Assembly: GCA_026261815.1 (NCBI GenBank)
Contig: JAMPIT010000230.1
Coordinates: forward strand, 38,648,501 to 38,712,500
DNA length: 64,000 nucleotides
Origin: Monarcha castaneiventris obscurior
Taxonomy: Eukaryota > Chordata > Aves > Passeriformes > Monarchidae
Direction: 5' to 3'
The notes below the pieces were generated by a model. The model did not search any database and was not told the origin of the DNA. It worked only from the letters and a program-made list of their open reading frames with translations. The position numbers and the translations under genes are program-made. Below are positions 59,639 through 64,000 of the stretch, one piece after another (the first letter of the stretch is position 1; each line of letters opens with the position of its first letter).

Positions 59639-62600
59639 CTGAAAGTAGACACCAAGAAAAGGTTAATGTCACGCTCAGAAATACAGCATCTTTGGGCAGG
59701 AAGTGTATTTTGTCACTGAAAAAGTTTTTCTGAACTGTCTGAATTTTGCACCCCTTGCCTGTCTTCCCCACTGCCTGCCCCAAGGAAAGCCAAGCTCATA
59801 CCTGCAGGTTTAAAGCACTGAGACCCCTGGGTTCTGTACTTCTTGAAAGAATTTGAGCAAGATCTAAGTCCTGGTGCTTGAGGCATTCATTTGTGACATG
59901 GGAAAGGCTGGGTTAAGGTCCCTAGTCTTCCTGATTTAGATCAAAGGCTTGAACTCAGGAAGAACATCAGCTGCAGCTGGGTAAAAGCAGGGTTTGTCTC
60001 CTTGTGCTAACTAGGCTAAGCATGACTCCTTGCCCTTGATGACCCTTCTCCACCACATCTGCAAAGCATCTGCCCCTAGAGGACATTCTGCTTTGAACCC
60101 CTGTGAGACTCAAGTTGCCAAAAATGTCAGTGTGATGCAATATTAAAGGACAAGGCCTGATCCTGGAGCTTTAAGATTTAATCTCTGATATTTAAGGCAT
60201 GAGTAGCCTTTGGCTACACCAATCTTGTGTTGCATGGGATGAAATTTCATAGCTGTCTTACTGCAGAAAAAAACCCATGAGTGAGACTGGCAGAGTCAGG
60301 TCCTTACAGCAGAGCATTTGATCTCATCCCAGCAGGGCTGTTAACTTCGGCCAATTAATCCTGTGCATAGCTTAAAGCATGTGAGTAGTTCTGCATTGTC
60401 ATGCTTGAAATAGGTCGTAAACTTAAATGCACTGCTGGACTATTCCTTGGAAGGCAGAATTAAGTATTTTGACAGAAGTATTTTTTAAAAGGTCTTGCAT
60501 TTTAATATATTAGTAACAACACCAAGGATTTCAGAACAGCGTGTTCCTCTTCTTCTCTTTGTGATGGTTTGACTTTGAACTAAGAAAATAGGTGTGTGAC
60601 CTAACCTTGGTTTCTGCATTAATTTATTTCAGCTCTAAAGCTTTGTGCCACATACTACTGCCTGATTTGCAAAAAAAAAATGATGACACCAACCTTACCT
60701 TAATAGCTTTATTTTGACATGGCATATTTCAGTAGTCTTTTTAGCTTGGATCGAAACAGATAAGGTTCTCAACACTAACAGCCTAGCTGCTTTACTGTGT
60801 TTCTTTAGGGGCCAAGTGCCCCAAAAACAGGTTGCAGCAGCAGAGGAGCAGCTGCCATTTCCTCAGAACAACATCCCAACAGCATGGACATGAACTACAA
60901 GTAGCTACTTCTAAATGTATTAATCTAGTTTGCTTGTGGGAGTAGCACAGAAATTAATAACATTTAATTTAATTTATTTCTAATAAAATCAAATCAGATC
61001 AAATCCTCTCCCCTTTGGACCAAACATTCCATACTGCATACATACCAGCTGTGTCCTGAAATTACCTTGACACTATGACATCGTGTCCCAAAAGTGTTGT
61101 GCTGGGCATCATGTACATACAGAAAAGAAAAAATTCCTCTATTTCTGTATTTGACAGAGCCCCCAGGTGACTTCTGCTCATGGAATAATGACACTACAAC
61201 AGCAAGGGGAGAAGCAAATTCTTCTTAACACACTTTCTCAGGGTCTTCTTTAAGATTCAAATCCCTATGGCAACTTTTAGCCTTTATTGATGTTCCATCA
61301 GAGTTATTTCATCTTTTGTATCACACTATCGATTCTCTTCATCTCAACACCTGGCGCTCCATAATCCATCATCCCAAAATGTGCAGTAGCACAAATGGAG
61401 GCCATGAAAGCAAAAACATTTACAGCTTCAGTAATCTGAGGACTGTAAATATACTGTGTTTCCGTAGGTCTTCGCTGGTGGAAAGGAAAGGTAGAAAAAC
61501 TTCACTTTTATGGTCTCATTTATTATATCATCCATCCTCCATGCTAATGAAGCTGTCCTCTTAACTAGGAATGTGTTCATCCCTTTTTGAAGGCAAAATA
61601 AACACTTCCCACATATAGAAAAACAAAACAAAACAAAACAAAAAACACAAAACTGGTTTATAAGCTTTTGACAGGATTCATTTTGGAAAGACTTTCCATC
61701 AAGTATTTTGCACGTTCTTTTTGCTAAAGTGGTGCAGTCAGTGTAACAAAACTGTCAGGGATTCTATCCTCAGAAAACAGTAAGGAACAGAATCTATGTT
61801 CAAATGCTTAACTACAAGTCTCACAAAAGAACCATTAAACGATACCTGCATGCTGAGGCTTGGACTTGAGTGGCACAGGGTATGACTGCTAACAGAAGGG
61901 AAAGGCAGCTACCACTTTGCAGCAGAAATATTAGACCTATAAGAAACTAATTGCCTAGTGAGGAGTTCAATGAGTTTAATTCCCACCGAAGTCAATGAGA
62001 CCTGAGGATGCTCAAATATCAGAAGGAGCTGTACAGCCCCATTCAGGATAGGCTCCTCGGAAAGCAATTTAGTGAGAGTGAGATTGCTTCACCAGTCCAA
62101 TTATTTCCCTACAGAACTTAGTTCAAATTGTAAATCTAATTCTTTTTGTGCTCTATCTGTGGAGCAGTCTCAGAATTTTAAGTGTAATATATCCTAAACT
62201 TGAAGCTCTCTTCTCTCCTTCGCTCCCTTCACCTTCCATCCCACTGCTAGCCTCCCCTGCCAATCCACCCTGGAGATTATTGTTTCAAATGCTCACTACA
62301 GCAACACAAAAGCTATCAGACAGGTCCTTCTTCCACCGAGGAATGCATGGAGGAGGTGCCATATGTCCAAGGCCATTCTACAGCAGAGCTTCCCACACTG
62401 CACTGTGCAGCCAGAGCCCAGGGAACTCTTCCTAAGGATTGATGGGCTCATCACAGGCTGCCTGTGCAGAGCTACACAGCAGCTTTAAAAGCTCGTACTT
62501 CCCTTACTATTAATAGCAGAGCCTTTTAATATAGACCAAAAACTGAAGAGTAGTTTAGCTCCTTCTCTACCTACCTGAGTGGCAGGGTAATCTTTTTTCC

Positions 62601-64000
62601 CACTCTCAGCCAGCACTCAGCCACACTACAAACAACAGAAAGTTTTAGCCCTAAACTTTAAGCAGTCTCTATCGAGAGTCCAGACCACAGCTGATCCTCA
62701 TAAATATTTACATGGAAGATGCCAATGCTCCTTCCCAGCACATATACACACAGAGCAGTATGATAAGTAGCTGGGACCAGCTTAGACACTACAGCTGAAG
62801 TATCTAGTGCACCAGGGGGATCAGAAGAGCAGCATATCTCCCTTCTCCATATCTCAAGCATCCTTGAGAAAAGTGATTCTGCACAGTCATACCACAGGGG
62901 CAACACCAATACCTTCAAACCACTGTTTACTACTAATTGATTCACCAACGACACTTGATCCAAATTTCTCCAACGCTTTAAGAATTTCCATCAGGCTCAG
63001 GTTGTAACAGCATAACACACTTCAGCAACCACCATCAGAGAATGACTCAATAAAAGGATTCAGCACATTCTCAGCAGGAGAATCCAATACCTAGTGTCTC
63101 CAAGAGCTAGTTCCCAAGTTTGGACAATAAAAAACTTTTCAGAGGACTTGATGAAACCCCTATTTGAGATAATTTCTTCTTCTTCCAAATAGCAAGGCCT
63201 CCAAAACCATTCTCACTTTGGTCAAGCTATGCAAGCCTTGTCCTTAGGCCAAGAACAGCCTTCTAGCACGTGGTATTTTTGTGCAAATGAAACCTCCAGA
63301 GCAGCTCTGTTAAACAGGTAATGTTCTCACTCCATTAGTCATGGCACAGTACTATGCTTTTGAATTCATTCACTGTTAGCTGCCTATTGGTGAACTGTAT
63401 GGATGTTTGTAGGAAAAATTGGTTTGTAAATTTTATTCTAATAACAAAACAAAAAAGTCGCAATAAGATAACCAAGTGCTTAACTTTTTCAAATCACATA
63501 ATCTCATTGACTTCTAAAATACATAACCCACTATCACCAGTTTGTAGTTCAAGTCGTACACTTACTCTAAAATAGCAGATACCTTCTGATGTGAAGAACA
63601 GAGTAATCTGGCTCCTTTGTAAATGAGGTAAATGCACTGAGCCCCCAGCCCCAGCTGCACTGGTGCTGCTGGGTATGGATAGCCAAATAAGTTGCTTTAA
63701 AGAGAAGTATAATTTCCCAACAAATATGCTATCTTGCTCTTTTTTGCTGAAATAAATAAATCAGCACCTACTGGTTTTAATTAGCCCCTTACTTTTCTGC
63801 GCTAATGTTGTCTCTGACAACTGCAATTAACAGATATGCTGAGAGTGCAAGAAAGCTCAGGTTGGACAACTGCAGAATAGCTTGCTGGTAATGGAAGACC
63901 ACGTCAACCTTGATTATAAATTCCTTTCTCTAATATCCTCTTTCAATCTGTAAATGATCTCATTTAAGACCTAATTCAGTATTTTCAAACTGTCCCATCA
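59639..64000 (-). other. GADL1: GADL1 last intron (partial)
   Basis: This is minus-strand intron upstream of the terminal exon. I found no further GADL1 exon: none of the expected preceding decarboxylase sequence is visible. An (AAAAC)n repeat is at 61619-61650. Nothing else is recognisable. Confidence 0.75.
61619..61650 (+). repeat. (AAAAC)n simple repeat
   Basis: About five AAAAC units run in a row, then A-rich sequence. It could be the remains of a retroposon poly(A) tail, but no element body is visible beside it. Confidence 0.85.

Overview
This is a vertebrate, almost certainly avian, genomic window. It holds most of TGFBR2 (TGF-beta receptor type 2) on the plus strand and the last coding exon of GADL1 on the minus strand. 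The two genes converge tail to tail, as they do at human 3p24.1 (established knowledge). Bird origin is inferred from several CR1 LINE 3' ends with the ATTCTATGA-type tail, from LTR sequences I recognise as common in bird genomes, and from generally low repeat density. The species cannot be named from the sequence.

Layout. Bases 1-8556 lie in TGFBR2 intron 1; the signal-peptide exon is upstream, outside the window. Coding exons 2-7 are at 8557-8728, 10356-10546, 23113-23912, 28142-28283, 35978-36105 and 39601-39780. Exons 3-7 have the human lengths (191, 800, 142, 128 and 180 coding bases) and phases; exon 2 is one codon longer (172 against 169). The joined reading frame is open, with 12 extracellular cysteines, one transmembrane helix and a complete serine/threonine kinase, so the gene looks intact. 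The 3'UTR runs to about 41980. It ends in an AATAAA signal and contains a perfect miR-17/20-family seed match, a TA tract and a 32-base T run.

From about 41980 to 56890 is intergenic DNA. It holds CR1 fragments of different ages, an ERVL-type solo LTR abutting a second LTR-like repeat, and simple repeats. The GADL1 terminal exon is at 59465-59638 (minus), with an untranslated tail that may extend to about 56890. Bases 59639-64000 are GADL1 intron.

TGFBR2 binds TGF-beta at the cell surface and phosphorylates TGFBR1 to start SMAD signalling. GADL1 is a cytosolic pyridoxal-phosphate decarboxylase. They are neighbours but I see no functional link. No new system is evident. The most speculative item is a set of minus-strand open segments at 3230-5208 in intron 1: a signal-peptide-like start, a membrane-helix-like end and broken frames between. 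They could be a decayed membrane-protein gene or chance.
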